A stretch of DNA of 12,347 bases, from assembly GCA_030050125.1 (NCBI GenBank), contig JASIJN010000106.1:1-12347 (forward strand), read 5' to 3'. The translations under genes were made by a program, and so were the position numbers. This DNA is from Streptosporangiaceae bacterium. Its GTDB lineage: Bacteria > Actinomycetota > Actinomycetes > Streptosporangiales > Streptosporangiaceae. The notes beneath the pieces are model-generated. The model was not told where the DNA came from. It was given only the letters and a program-made list of their open reading frames with translations, and searched no databases. Of this stretch, positions 1 to 6,945 are shown one piece after another (positions within the stretch are counted from its first letter, which is position 1; each line of letters begins with the position of its first letter).

Positions 1-374
1 AGCAGGCCACGGCCGCTGGGCCGGTCGACGTCGGCCGGGGCGGCCGGCTGATCCGGGATGATGCGCGCCGGATGCCGGTCGAGGACCGACACCTCCACCA
101 TCGCGCCGTTCCTCCGGCAGGTCAGCCGCACCGGGGTCCCTGCGTGCACGATCGCGTTCGTGACCAGTTCGCTGGCCAGCAGCACCGCATCGGTGACCAG
201 GTTGGCGCCGGCCGATAAGCCCCAGGAAATGAGGGTTTCCCGGACGAAGCAGCGGGCGGTGGCCACCGCGGCTGGGTCGGGCGCAAAGTCCGCGGCAGCG
301 CAAAGGTCCCGGTCGTGGTCCACGTGCCTTCCTGGCGCCAGCGCTGTCGTTCGCAGCGGGCCACCTCTCCCCAT
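1..374 (-). CDS. Anti-sigma-factor-type ATPase (RsbW/SpoIIAB-like), C-terminus cut off by window edge
   Basis: This frame gives 124 codons and then runs off the window. The ATG at 374 is preceded by GGAG with a 9-nt gap, which fixes the start. Around residues 65-76 the protein reads ASELVTNAIVHA, the N-box of GHKL/histidine-kinase-like ATPases, where Glu and Asn position ATP and Mg. Further on come a strand-like MVEVSVLDRHP and, at the edge, PSGRGLL, which fits the G-box (usually GxGL). In actinobacteria, short single-domain proteins of this kind are usually anti-sigma factors or Ser kinases acting in the cytoplasm on a sigma factor or on a STAS anti-sigma antagonist. No partner is visible here, so the target is unknown. 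The gene is divergent from a response regulator, 216 bp away. Family assignment is firm; the exact role is inferred. Confidence 0.82.
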   Translation of the reverse strand, partial: MGRGGPLRTTALAPGRHVDHDRDLCAAADFAPDPAAVATARCFVRETLISWGLSAGANLVTDAVLLASELVTNAIVHAGTPVRLTCRRNGAMVEVSVLDRHPARIIPDQPAAPADVDRPSGRGL

Positions 375-590
375 CGTCGCAGACTCCAGACGCTGGCACA
401 CCGCGCCAGCGCCGTCCGGCCCCGCGACGGCCGAGGTATGCGGGGAACGACCGGGCCGGGATAGAGTCGCTGCAGCGCGACGAGAACATCTCGCTCGCGG
501 CATCTGTGGAGCTGGACGGGAACGCGACGATGCGCAGCAGCGGACCGGGGAACTTACGCACCGTCGCCGACTCGCGCTAGGAGCACCCGG
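375..590. promoter_or_regulatory. Divergent intergenic region between the ATPase and the response regulator
   Basis: The 216 bp must hold promoters for both flanking genes, but I see no convincing sigma-70 hexamer pair. A GGAAC at 444-448 followed 17 nt later by GTCG (466-469) loosely resembles an ECF-sigma promoter facing the response regulator; this is weak. AGGAG at 579-583 is the ribosome binding site of the regulator (7-nt gap to the GTG at 591). It overlaps a TAG at 578-580 that closes a GC3-rich open frame. From the GTG at 506, that frame would encode 24 residues. No ribosome binding site precedes that GTG, so it is not called as a gene. Confidence 0.4.
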
Positions 591-1235
591 GTGGCAGAGA
601 AGGCCAAGATCCTGCTCGTCGACGACCGGGCCGAGAACATCGTCGCGCTGGAGGCCATTCTCAGCTCACTGAACCAGACCCTGGTTCCGGCCCGCTCAGG
701 CGACGCGGCGCTCAGGGCACTGCTCAGCGACGAGTTCGCCGTCATCCTGCTCGACGTCCTGATGCCTGGCATGGACGGCTTCGAGACCGCCGCTCACATC
801 AAGCGCCGCCCGAGGACCCGGGACGTTCCGATCATCTTTCTGACCGCGCCGAACGCCGAGCCGGGCTACGCGTTCCGCGGCTACTCGGCCGGGGCGGTGG
901 ACTTTATCGCCAAGCCATTCGACCCCTGGTTGCTGCGGGCCAAGGTGTCCGTGTTCGTCGACCTGTACACGAAGAACCGGCAGCTCAGCGACCAGGCTAC
1001 GATGCTGCGCGCGCAGCTCGGTGAGTCGCTGGCTCACGCCGGGGCCGCCCGCTCCGGCGCCGACCCGGTGCTGGCCGAGCTGTCCGCGCGGCTCGCGGCG
1101 GTCGAGGACGTGGTCACGGTGCTGTCCCGCCAGAGCGAGGCCGCGGGCCCGGCCGTGGCCGAGTCCGTCCGCCAGCTCGACCACCGGGTGGCCCGGCTGC
1201 GCGGCGTGTTCGAGGCGCTCCGGGTCGATACCTGA
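591..1235 (+). CDS. Standalone response regulator: receiver domain plus coiled-coil-like tail
   Basis: The protein has 214 residues. Residues 5-125 form a CheY-like receiver domain: acidic pair D11-D12, phospho-acceptor D55 in VILLDVLMPGMDGFE, conserved T85 after IIFL, and K108-P109 in AKPFD. All residues needed for phosphotransfer are present. Residues about 130-214 contain no DNA-binding or catalytic domain. They are rich in Ala, Leu, Arg and Glu with heptad-like spacing, suggesting a coiled coil for dimerisation or partner binding. The GTG start is set by AGGAG 7 nt upstream. Output is therefore probably by protein-protein contact. The neighbouring RsbW-like ATPase makes a sigma-factor partner-switch pathway plausible, but no histidine kinase or phosphatase is in the window. 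Family call is firm, pathway inferred. Confidence 0.93.
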   Translation: MAEKAKILLVDDRAENIVALEAILSSLNQTLVPARSGDAALRALLSDEFAVILLDVLMPGMDGFETAAHIKRRPRTRDVPIIFLTAPNAEPGYAFRGYSAGAVDFIAKPFDPWLLRAKVSVFVDLYTKNRQLSDQATMLRAQLGESLAHAGAARSGADPVLAELSARLAAVEDVVTVLSRQSEAAGPAVAESVRQLDHRVARLRGVFEALRVDT

Positions 1236-1253
1236 GGTCGGCGTCTGCTGACC
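1236..1253. terminator. Hairpin in the convergent gap after the response regulator
   Basis: Immediately after the TGA at 1233-1235, GGTCGGC (1236-1242) pairs with GCTGACC (1247-1253) over a 4-nt loop, giving 7 pairs including one G-T wobble. It lies in the 29-bp gap between convergent genes, so it could end transcripts from both sides. There is no T-run, so termination efficiency is uncertain. Confidence 0.4.
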
Positions 1254-1264
1254 GGCTTCGGCCC

Positions 1265-2887
1265 TCAAAGAGGTCGTTCGGCTCGTCCGCGCGATCCGTC
1301 TGCTTCCGCGTCGTACTCGCCGGGCTGGTGGCCGGCCGGGAGCCGGTGCCTGGCCAGCCGCGCGGTGGGCGTGCGCGGCAGCTCGGCGATCTCCTGCCAG
1401 TACCGGGGCACCTTGAACGCGGCGAGCCGATCCGCGGCGTACGCCCGCAGCTCGTCGAACGACACCCTCGCGGCGCCGGCTGCCACCACGAACGCCTTGA
1501 TCTCCTCCTCGGACAGCTCGGACTCCACGCCGACCACGGCGGCTTCCAGCACCGAGGGATGCGCCTCGAGGACCTCCTCGACCTCGAGCGGCGACAAGTT
1601 CTCGCCGCGGCGTCGCAGCACCTCCTTCTGCCTCCCGACGAACGTGTAGGTCCCGTCGTCGCCCACCGTGACCAGGTCGCCCGTGTGCAGCCAGCCGTCA
1701 TCGAACAGGGCCGCGGTCTCCTCCGGCATCCCCCAGTAGCCGCGGGTGAGCACCGGGTTGCGCAGCTGCATCTCGCCGGTCTCCCCCGGGCCCAGCACGC
1801 GGCCTTCCGGCCCGACCACCCGGGCCTCGTTGACCGTCCCCAGGAACGGATGCTGGCGCACCGCGCCGAGCGTGCCGTACGGCCGGGTCCCCCGGGCCCA
1901 GATCAGCCCGTACGGGGACTCCGACATCGCGTAGCCGACCACGATCCGCAGGCCGAACCGGCGCTCCATCTCCAGCTGCCGCTCCCGCTCGGGCGCGGGC
2001 CCGGTGTAGCACAGCCGCAGCGGGGTATCGGCGTCGTCCGGGCGGGCCGGCTGGCGCATCAGGATCTCCAGCATCGCCCCGATCGCGTTGAACTCGGTCG
2101 CCCCGTGCCGGCGCGCGGCGTCAAGGAACCCGCTGGCGGAGAACCTGGGCAGCAGGATCAGCCCCGCGCCGCAGGCCAGCGAGCCCATCACCGAGTAGGC
2201 CGGCGCGTTGATGTGGAACAGCGGCAGGGAGGTCATCAGCCGGTCGGCGGCGGTCAGCTCCATCCAGAACGGGAAGCCCTCGCCCGCCATCGCGTACGCC
2301 CGGTGGGTCTGCATGACCAGCTTGGACCGGCCGGTCGTGCCCGAGGTCGGGATCAGCACGGCCAGGTCGTCCGGTCCCACCAGGTCCGGCAGCGCGTCCG
2401 CCGCGTCCGGGCCGCCGGGCCGGGGCGCCGACAGCGCCAGCAGCTCGTCCACGTCCAGCAATCCCAGCTCCGGCACCTCGGCGACCTGCGCGGCGTCGAC
2501 CAGGGCGCCCAGGCCCGCGTCGGTGATCAGGGCCCGCGGCGGCACCTGCGCGACCAGCCCGGCCAGCTCGGCCGGGGCGCTGCGGGGGTTGACCGGCACG
2601 GTGACCGCGCCGAGCGAGGCCAGGGCGAGCCAGCACAGCAGGTACGGCGGCGTGGTCCGGGCGGTGACCAGCACCAGGTCATCCCGCCGTACCCCGGCCG
2701 AGCCCAGCGATCTCGCGAGTCCGGCCACCCGCGATGCCGCGCCGGCGAAGGTCAGCGTGGTGTCATCGGTGCGCAGCCAGATGCCGTCCGGGTCGCGGGC
2801 CGCCGCCGCGGCCAGCAGCCGGGGAATGGTGCCGGAGTACTGCGATCGCCGGTTCGGGCCCGCCGCGCCGGGCGTGCCAGGAGTCAT
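1265..2887 (-). CDS. AMP-dependent acyl-CoA ligase, CaiC-like (adenylate-forming superfamily)
   Basis: The protein has 540 residues, normal for the ANL superfamily. It should adenylate a carboxylic acid with ATP and pass it to CoA in the cytoplasm. Visible motifs: phosphate loop TSGTTGRSK (181-189), GYAMSESP (318-325), HTGD (401-404), and the hinge region GRQKEVLRRRGENLSP (418-433). General resemblance is to crotonobetaine/carnitine-CoA ligases; the substrate is not readable. The odd point is the C-terminal A10 motif PRTPTARLARHRL: the position of the catalytic lysine (usually Gly-Lys) holds Ala509-Arg510. No Shine-Dalgarno precedes the ATG at 2887, so the start is the least certain of the set. 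The gene follows tetR by 114 bp on the same strand, at the end of the importer locus, suggesting activation of the imported acid. Confidence 0.92.
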   Translation of the reverse strand: MTPGTPGAAGPNRRSQYSGTIPRLLAAAAARDPDGIWLRTDDTTLTFAGAASRVAGLARSLGSAGVRRDDLVLVTARTTPPYLLCWLALASLGAVTVPVNPRSAPAELAGLVAQVPPRALITDAGLGALVDAAQVAEVPELGLLDVDELLALSAPRPGGPDAADALPDLVGPDDLAVLIPTSGTTGRSKLVMQTHRAYAMAGEGFPFWMELTAADRLMTSLPLFHINAPAYSVMGSLACGAGLILLPRFSASGFLDAARRHGATEFNAIGAMLEILMRQPARPDDADTPLRLCYTGPAPERERQLEMERRFGLRIVVGYAMSESPYGLIWARGTRPYGTLGAVRQHPFLGTVNEARVVGPEGRVLGPGETGEMQLRNPVLTRGYWGMPEETAALFDDGWLHTGDLVTVGDDGTYTFVGRQKEVLRRRGENLSPLEVEEVLEAHPSVLEAAVVGVESELSEEEIKAFVVAAGAARVSFDELRAYAADRLAAFKVPRYWQEIAELPRTPTARLARHRLPAGHQPGEYDAEADGSRGRAERPL

Positions 2888-3001
2888 GCCAAAGACGATA
2901 CGTCGAGGCGGCGCAGCGTCGTGCTGGCCGATCTGGTTCCCGGCACGGTCGTACGAGACATCTGCTGGTCGCGGGGGCCGCGGCGCCGGGCGCCAGGCCG
3001 G
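2888..3001 (-). promoter_or_regulatory. tetR-ligase intergenic region with small palindromes
   Basis: This 114-bp gap lies upstream of the ligase. Two short dyads stand out. GACG-ATA-CGTC (2894-2904) is 6 nt from the ligase start codon. TCGTACGA (2949-2956) is a perfect 8-bp palindrome. Either could be an operator for the neighbouring TetR protein, but TetR sites are usually longer. A GC-only hairpin, GGCGC-CGG-GCGCC (2982-2994), sits just after the tetR stop codon and may be a weak terminator without a T-run. The dyads are seen in the sequence; the roles are inferred. Confidence 0.3.
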
Positions 3002-3613
3002 CTAAGCCGGGGGCGACAGACCGCGGGCCAGCACCTCGAGGACGTCATCCAGCACGTCCCGGGGTACCTGCCGGCCCGCGGTCCAGTCGGCCCAGCGCAT
3101 GCCGATGAAGTTGCCCACGCCGGTGTACAGGTAGGCGATCACCTCGGGGTCGTACCTGGAGTCCACCTCGCCGGCCAGCTGGGCCTGGCGGACCCCGCGC
3201 GCGTAGCCGCGGGCCAGCCGCTCGTAGTACTCGCGGAACAGGCCTGGGTCGACGAACTCCGATTCGCGCACGATGCGGTCGATCCACGGGCGCCGGGACA
3301 GCATGTCGAAGAACGCGCCGAAGGCCGCCCGCTCCCTGGACCTCTGGTTCGCCGGGGCGGTCTCCAGCGCCTTCCTCATCGCGTCCCGCAGGTCGGCGTT
3401 GATCCGCCGGACCACGGCCGCGAAGATGTCCTCCTTCGAGGAGAAGTGAGCGTAGAAGCTGCCGGTCGCCATGCCCGCCCGGGCACAGATTCCGGCCACG
3501 CTGGTGCGCCGGTAGCTGCGCTCGCCGAACAGCTGCTCGGCCGCTGACAGCAGCCGCTCGGCCGGCGGACGGTCATCTCCCGTCGCCGGCCGGCGGCTGG
3601 ACGTGGCAGTCAC
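3002..3613 (-). CDS. TetR/AcrR-family transcriptional regulator
   Basis: The protein has 203 residues. The N-terminal DNA-binding domain spans about residues 17-64. Its helix-turn-helix is at 37-57 and includes the TetR hallmark GSFYAHFSSKEDIF with the GxFYxHF core. The remaining helical C-terminal half would bind a ligand and form the dimer; its sequence does not reveal the ligand. The GTG at 3613 is preceded by GGAG with an 8-nt gap, supporting this start. The gene lies between the importer and the acyl-CoA ligase on one strand, so the likely ligand is the imported acid or its CoA ester, and the likely targets are the ligase promoter and possibly the importer promoter. Family is certain; ligand and targets are inferred. 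Confidence 0.93.
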   Translation of the reverse strand: MTATSSRRPATGDDRPPAERLLSAAEQLFGERSYRRTSVAGICARAGMATGSFYAHFSSKEDIFAAVVRRINADLRDAMRKALETAPANQRSRERAAFGAFFDMLSRRPWIDRIVRESEFVDPGLFREYYERLARGYARGVRQAQLAGEVDSRYDPEVIAYLYTGVGNFIGMRWADWTAGRQVPRDVLDDVLEVLARGLSPPA

Positions 3614-3631
3614 GCGTCGTTCTCCGTCCTG

Positions 3632-3670
3632 ACTCCTGCCCGGCCCGCCGGAGGGCTGCCGGGCAGGGGT
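3632..3670 (-). terminator. Strong hairpin between binding-protein gene and tetR (terminator or attenuator)
   Basis: CCTGCCCGGC (3635-3644) and GCCGGGCAGG (3658-3667) are perfect 10-bp inverted arms around a 13-nt loop. Pairing extends three more positions outward with one T-G wobble, to 3632 and 3670. It begins 1 nt after the binding-protein stop codon and ends 6 nt before the tetR ribosome binding site. No T-run follows. It could stop most importer transcripts, protect their 3' end, or act as a regulator binding site. Confidence 0.5.
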
Positions 3671-3671
3671 G

Positions 3672-5000
3672 TCACGGCGACGGTATCCCGCTGGCCGGGG
3701 CGCTCGGCTGCCCGCCGGTGTAGGTCGTGATCGCTCCGGTCGGGCTGTCGTCCGTGACCTGGACCGGGCCAGTCGGGACGAGCGCGCCGTTATTGATCAT
3801 GGCCATGTACGCGCCGGTGATGCCGTTGTGGTCGGTGGACGAGTAAGCATAGGGCGCGACCGAGAACCCCTGCGGCAGCCCGCCGTTGATCGCGTTGATC
3901 AGATCCTGCCTGGTCGGGTTGCGCCCGGCCTTGAGCATGGCCTGAACGAACGTGTAGGCGACCGCGATCCCGTAGGCCACGTTGCCGTCCAGCGGGTACT
4001 TGGCCAGGTACTTGTTATGGATCATGGTCATCAGCTTGATCCAGCTGTTGCTGGTGTCACCGAGCGACGGCAGGTAACCGTCGGTGATGATGCCCTGGGT
4101 CAGCGCGTTGCCCGACACCGTGGCGCCACCCTGCTTGGCGAACGCCTCGAGCAGGCCGGCCAGGGTGATCGGGTCCGAGCCCACATCGCTGACCACGAGC
4201 TGCGGGGCGAAGTTGAGCTTCAGGCTGATCAGCCGCAGCAGCGCGGTGAACGCGGGGACCGAGAACGACACCACGACCTGGGCCCCGGCCGCCTTGAGCG
4301 CGGTCACCTGCGGCGCCACGTTGGTCACCGTCGGGTTATAGCTCTCCGCGGCCACGACCTGGGACTTCGGGATCTCGTAGTTCAGGCCCTTGACCCCGTC
4401 CATGCCGAACTCGTCGTCCTGGTAGAAGTAGCCAATCTTCTTGCCCGGGAAGTGCTGCTTGATGTACGCGCCGAGGATCTTGCCCTCGCGGATGTAGTCG
4501 AGCTGCCAGCCGAACGTCTCCGGGTAGGCGCTGGGATCGTTCCAGCACTCGCAGCCGGAGGCGACGAACACGTCCGGCACCTTGGAGCTGTTCAGGTACT
4601 TCACCACGGCCAGGTGGGTGGGCGTGCCCAGGCCGTTGAAGATCGCGTACACGTTGTCCTGCAGCACGAGCTGGTGCACGACCGTCGAGGTGATGGTCGG
4701 GTCGTACTGGTCGTTCAGGTACTTGTAGACGATCTTCCGGCCGTAGATGCCGCCGTGGGCGTTCACGTACTGGAAGTACGCGTCGGAGGCCGGGGCGATC
4801 TCGTCGTACCCCGGCGCGGCGACGCCGGTGAGCGGCTGGTGGCTGCCGATAAGGATCTGCGTCGACGTGATCCCCGGAGCGGAGGCGGTCAGCGCGCTCT
4901 TCGGGGTGCTCGAGGCGCTCGAGCCGCAGCCGGCGGCCATCAGCGTCATGGCCGCGATCCCGGCCACGGCCGCGAGCGTCGATCTATGCGAGGTTCTCAT
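3672..5000 (-). CDS. HAAT-family ABC importer substrate-binding lipoprotein (LivJ/LivK-like)
   Basis: The protein has 442 residues. It begins with a lipoprotein signal: MRTSHR, a hydrophobic stretch, then lipobox MAAGC with the lipidated Cys25. A Ser/Ala/Thr linker leads into a type I periplasmic-binding fold (about 45-430): ILIGSHQPLTG, NDQYDPT, FNGLGTPTHLAV, GKKIGYFYQDDEFG. It captures the substrate outside the membrane for the LivH/LivM/LivF/LivG importer. An in-frame GTG at 5024 would give 450 residues, but AGGAGG lies between that GTG and the ATG at 5000 with a 9-nt gap, so 5000 is the better start. It overlaps the end of the permease gene by 17 bp, suggesting translational coupling. A CxC pair (SGCECW) lies near residue 150. 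The ligand may be an amino acid, an amide or an aromatic/alkyl acid. Confidence 0.92.
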   Translation of the reverse strand: MRTSHRSTLAAVAGIAAMTLMAAGCGSSASSTPKSALTASAPGITSTQILIGSHQPLTGVAAPGYDEIAPASDAYFQYVNAHGGIYGRKIVYKYLNDQYDPTITSTVVHQLVLQDNVYAIFNGLGTPTHLAVVKYLNSSKVPDVFVASGCECWNDPSAYPETFGWQLDYIREGKILGAYIKQHFPGKKIGYFYQDDEFGMDGVKGLNYEIPKSQVVAAESYNPTVTNVAPQVTALKAAGAQVVVSFSVPAFTALLRLISLKLNFAPQLVVSDVGSDPITLAGLLEAFAKQGGATVSGNALTQGIITDGYLPSLGDTSNSWIKLMTMIHNKYLAKYPLDGNVAYGIAVAYTFVQAMLKAGRNPTRQDLINAINGGLPQGFSVAPYAYSSTDHNGITGAYMAMINNGALVPTGPVQVTDDSPTGAITTYTGGQPSAPASGIPSP

Positions 5001-6042
5001 GTCGTGTCTCCTCCTGGTGTTCACTGGCCGGCCTACGCCGGCGCAGAACGTTGATGGGCGCGGCCGCGGCGGGCGCGGCGGGCCCGAACAGGCGGCGCAG
5101 GCCGCCCTGGATGCCCGCCGGGAAGACGAGCATGACGACGATCAGAACGACTCCGTAGGCGGCGATCGGCAGGCTGGAGCTCGCCGCGCCGGACAGGCCG
5201 TGGCTGGCCGCCACGTTGCTGAGGTAGCTGGGCACGAGGACCAGCACCAGGCTTCCCCACACCGCGCCGAGCAGGCTGCCGAGCCCGCCGAGCACGGCAG
5301 CGGTGAGCAGCCCGATGGACAGGGTGAGCGTGTAGGCGCCCGGGGCCACGATGCCCGTGACCACGGCGAGCAGTGCCCCGCCGAGTCCGGCGCAGGCCGC
5401 GCTGACCACGAACGCGAGGATCTGCAGCCGGGCCACGTTCAGGCCGGCCAGCGACGCCGCCACCTCGTCGTCGCGCAGCGCGCGCCAGCTGCGGCCGATC
5501 CGGCTCCGGCCGAGGTTGGCCAGCAGTACCAGGAGGATCAGGGCGGCGGCGCAGGTCACCCAGGCCAGCCAGCGGGTGGGCGGGAAGGTGGCGCCGAGGA
5601 ACGCGGGAGTGTTGATGCTGACCGACAGGCCCTGGTCGCCGCCGAACACCCCGGCGTACTGGTCGGCGAGCGTGGGCAGGGCGACGGCCAGCATCAGCGT
5701 GGCCCCGGCCAGGTAAGGGCCGCGCAGCCGGGCCGCGACGATCCCGAAGATCGCGCCGCTCGCGGCCGCGATGACCACGCTGGCCAGCAGCACCAGCTCC
5801 AGCGGCCAGTTCAGGTGGATCATCAGCAGCGCGCCGCCGTAGCCGCCCACCGCCATGAACGCGCCGTTGCCGACGGAGATCTGGCCGCTCAGCCCGATCA
5901 GGACGGTCAGCCCGGCGACGGCCGCGACGTACGCGGCGACCTCGGCCATCTGGTAGTCGCGATAGCTGCCGATCTGGACCGATATCGCGCCGAGGATCAC
6001 CGCGACCACGATCGCGATGGCCAGGTGGCGGACCAGGGTCAT
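4984..6042 (-). CDS. livM: HAAT-family ABC importer permease, LivM-like
   Basis: The protein has 352 residues and is strongly hydrophobic, with roughly ten membrane segments between residue 5 and about 310. It carries the LivM-type sequences GLSGQISVGNGAFMAVGGYGG (residues 50-70) and LGGLGSLLGAVWGS. The conserved loop GRSWRALRDDEVAASLAGLNV (about 175-195) is the site that normally contacts the ATPases. The tail is basic and Ala-rich. A GTG at 6048 is also possible, but GGAGG at 6051-6055 gives an 8-nt gap to the ATG at 6042 and only 2 nt to the GTG, so 6042 is chosen. The start follows the livH stop by 2 nt, and the end overlaps the binding-protein start by 17 bp. With LivH it forms the transmembrane channel. 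Confidence 0.93.
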   Translation of the reverse strand: MTLVRHLAIAIVVAVILGAISVQIGSYRDYQMAEVAAYVAAVAGLTVLIGLSGQISVGNGAFMAVGGYGGALLMIHLNWPLELVLLASVVIAAASGAIFGIVAARLRGPYLAGATLMLAVALPTLADQYAGVFGGDQGLSVSINTPAFLGATFPPTRWLAWVTCAAALILLVLLANLGRSRIGRSWRALRDDEVAASLAGLNVARLQILAFVVSAACAGLGGALLAVVTGIVAPGAYTLTLSIGLLTAAVLGGLGSLLGAVWGSLVLVLVPSYLSNVAASHGLSGAASSSLPIAAYGVVLIVVMLVFPAGIQGGLRRLFGPAAPAAAAPINVLRRRRPASEHQEETRHENLA

Positions 6043-6044
6043 GA

Positions 6045-6923
6045 TCACACCCTCCGGGTGACGGCGGCCGAGAACAGGCCGGACGGGCGGATCATGAGAA
6101 CCAGGGCCAGCACCACCAGCCCGTACACCAGGACCAGGTCGTTGCCGATGTAGCCGCCGGCATAGCTGAGCACCACCCCGAGCAGCACCCCGCCGACGAC
6201 CGCGCCGACCGGGCTGTCCAGGCCGCCGATGACCGCGGCGGTGAAGCCCAGCACGAAGATCGAGTCCATGCTGTTCGGGTAGAGGAACGTGGACGGGGTG
6301 ACCAGCACCCCGGCCAGCGCGCCGAACAGCCCGGCCAAGGCCCAGCCGAGGGTCAGCACCCGGCCGATCCTGATCCCGAGCAGCCGGGCCACGCTCGAGT
6401 TGAACGCGGTGGCCCGCAGCCGCAGGCCCACCGTGGTGTACCGGAAGACCACCGCCAGGGCCAGCGCCGCGGCGAGCACCGCGATCGCGGTGAACAGGTC
6501 GCTCGGGGAGATCCCGAGCGAGAAGCTCCCGATCCTCAGGCCCTCCACCGAGTACGCGGCGGGGAACGAGCGGTACTGACCGCCGTAGATGATCCCGGCC
6601 AGGCCCTCCAGCAAGATCAGCAGGCCGATCGTCACGATCACCGAGTTCAGCGGGGACTTGCCGATCGTCGGCCGGATCACCGTGCGCTCGCAGACCGCGC
6701 CGAGTACCAGCCCCGAGGCCAGGGCGAGCACGAAGCCCAGCCAGTAGTTGCCGGTGTGGCTGATCACGACCCAGGCGACGTAGGTGGTGAACATCGCCAT
6801 GCCGCCCTGGGAGTAGTTCAGCACCCGGGTGCCGCGCCAGATCAGCACCAGCGACAGCGCGATCGCGGCGTAGATCATGCCGATCCCTATGCCGCCGAGG
6901 CCGAACTCGATGAACTCCTGCAT
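6045..6923 (-). CDS. livH: HAAT-family ABC importer permease, LivH-like
   Basis: The protein has 292 residues, the usual LivH length, with about eight membrane segments. Recognisable family sequence includes GMIYAAIALSLVLIWRGTRV near the N-terminus, NYSQGGMAMF around residues 36-45, the ATPase-contact loop LRATAFNSSVARLLGI (about 173-190), and VIGGLDSPVGAVVGG in the last third. The ATG at 6923 has GGGAGG upstream (10-nt gap). It lies 22 bp after livF and 2 nt before livM, so it is clearly in one operon. It forms half of the membrane channel; substrate choice comes mainly from the binding protein. Nothing in it looks damaged. Confidence 0.94.
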   Translation of the reverse strand: MQEFIEFGLGGIGIGMIYAAIALSLVLIWRGTRVLNYSQGGMAMFTTYVAWVVISHTGNYWLGFVLALASGLVLGAVCERTVIRPTIGKSPLNSVIVTIGLLILLEGLAGIIYGGQYRSFPAAYSVEGLRIGSFSLGISPSDLFTAIAVLAAALALAVVFRYTTVGLRLRATAFNSSVARLLGIRIGRVLTLGWALAGLFGALAGVLVTPSTFLYPNSMDSIFVLGFTAAVIGGLDSPVGAVVGGVLLGVVLSYAGGYIGNDLVLVYGLVVLALVLMIRPSGLFSAAVTRRV

Positions 6924-6945
6924 GCGTCTTGCGCCTCCCGCGTGG

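Noticed and set aside
122..364. 80-codon minus-strand frame at the left edge
   Set aside because: It is an out-of-frame reading of the RsbW-like ATPase gene; the correct frame contains the N-box ELVTNAIVHA.
2949..2956. TCGTACGA as a definite TetR operator
   Set aside because: An 8-bp palindrome is short and expected by chance at some frequency in DNA of this length; it is kept only as a weak candidate.
1328..3547. Plus-strand open frame of 739 codons
   Set aside because: It lies opposite the acyl-CoA ligase and tetR genes, both of which have clear motifs. The translation is a low-complexity mix of Arg, Gly, His and Gln with no domain, the usual antisense artefact in GC-rich DNA.
5001..5024. 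GTG start at 5024 for the binding protein
   Set aside because: It would place the AGGAGG ribosome binding site inside the coding sequence, and would move the lipoprotein signal away from the N-terminus.
3669..6153. Two overlapping plus-strand open frames of 461 and 468 codons
   Set aside because: They are antisense to the binding protein and LivM and read as His/Asp/Arg/Val-rich artefacts with no motif or ribosome binding site.
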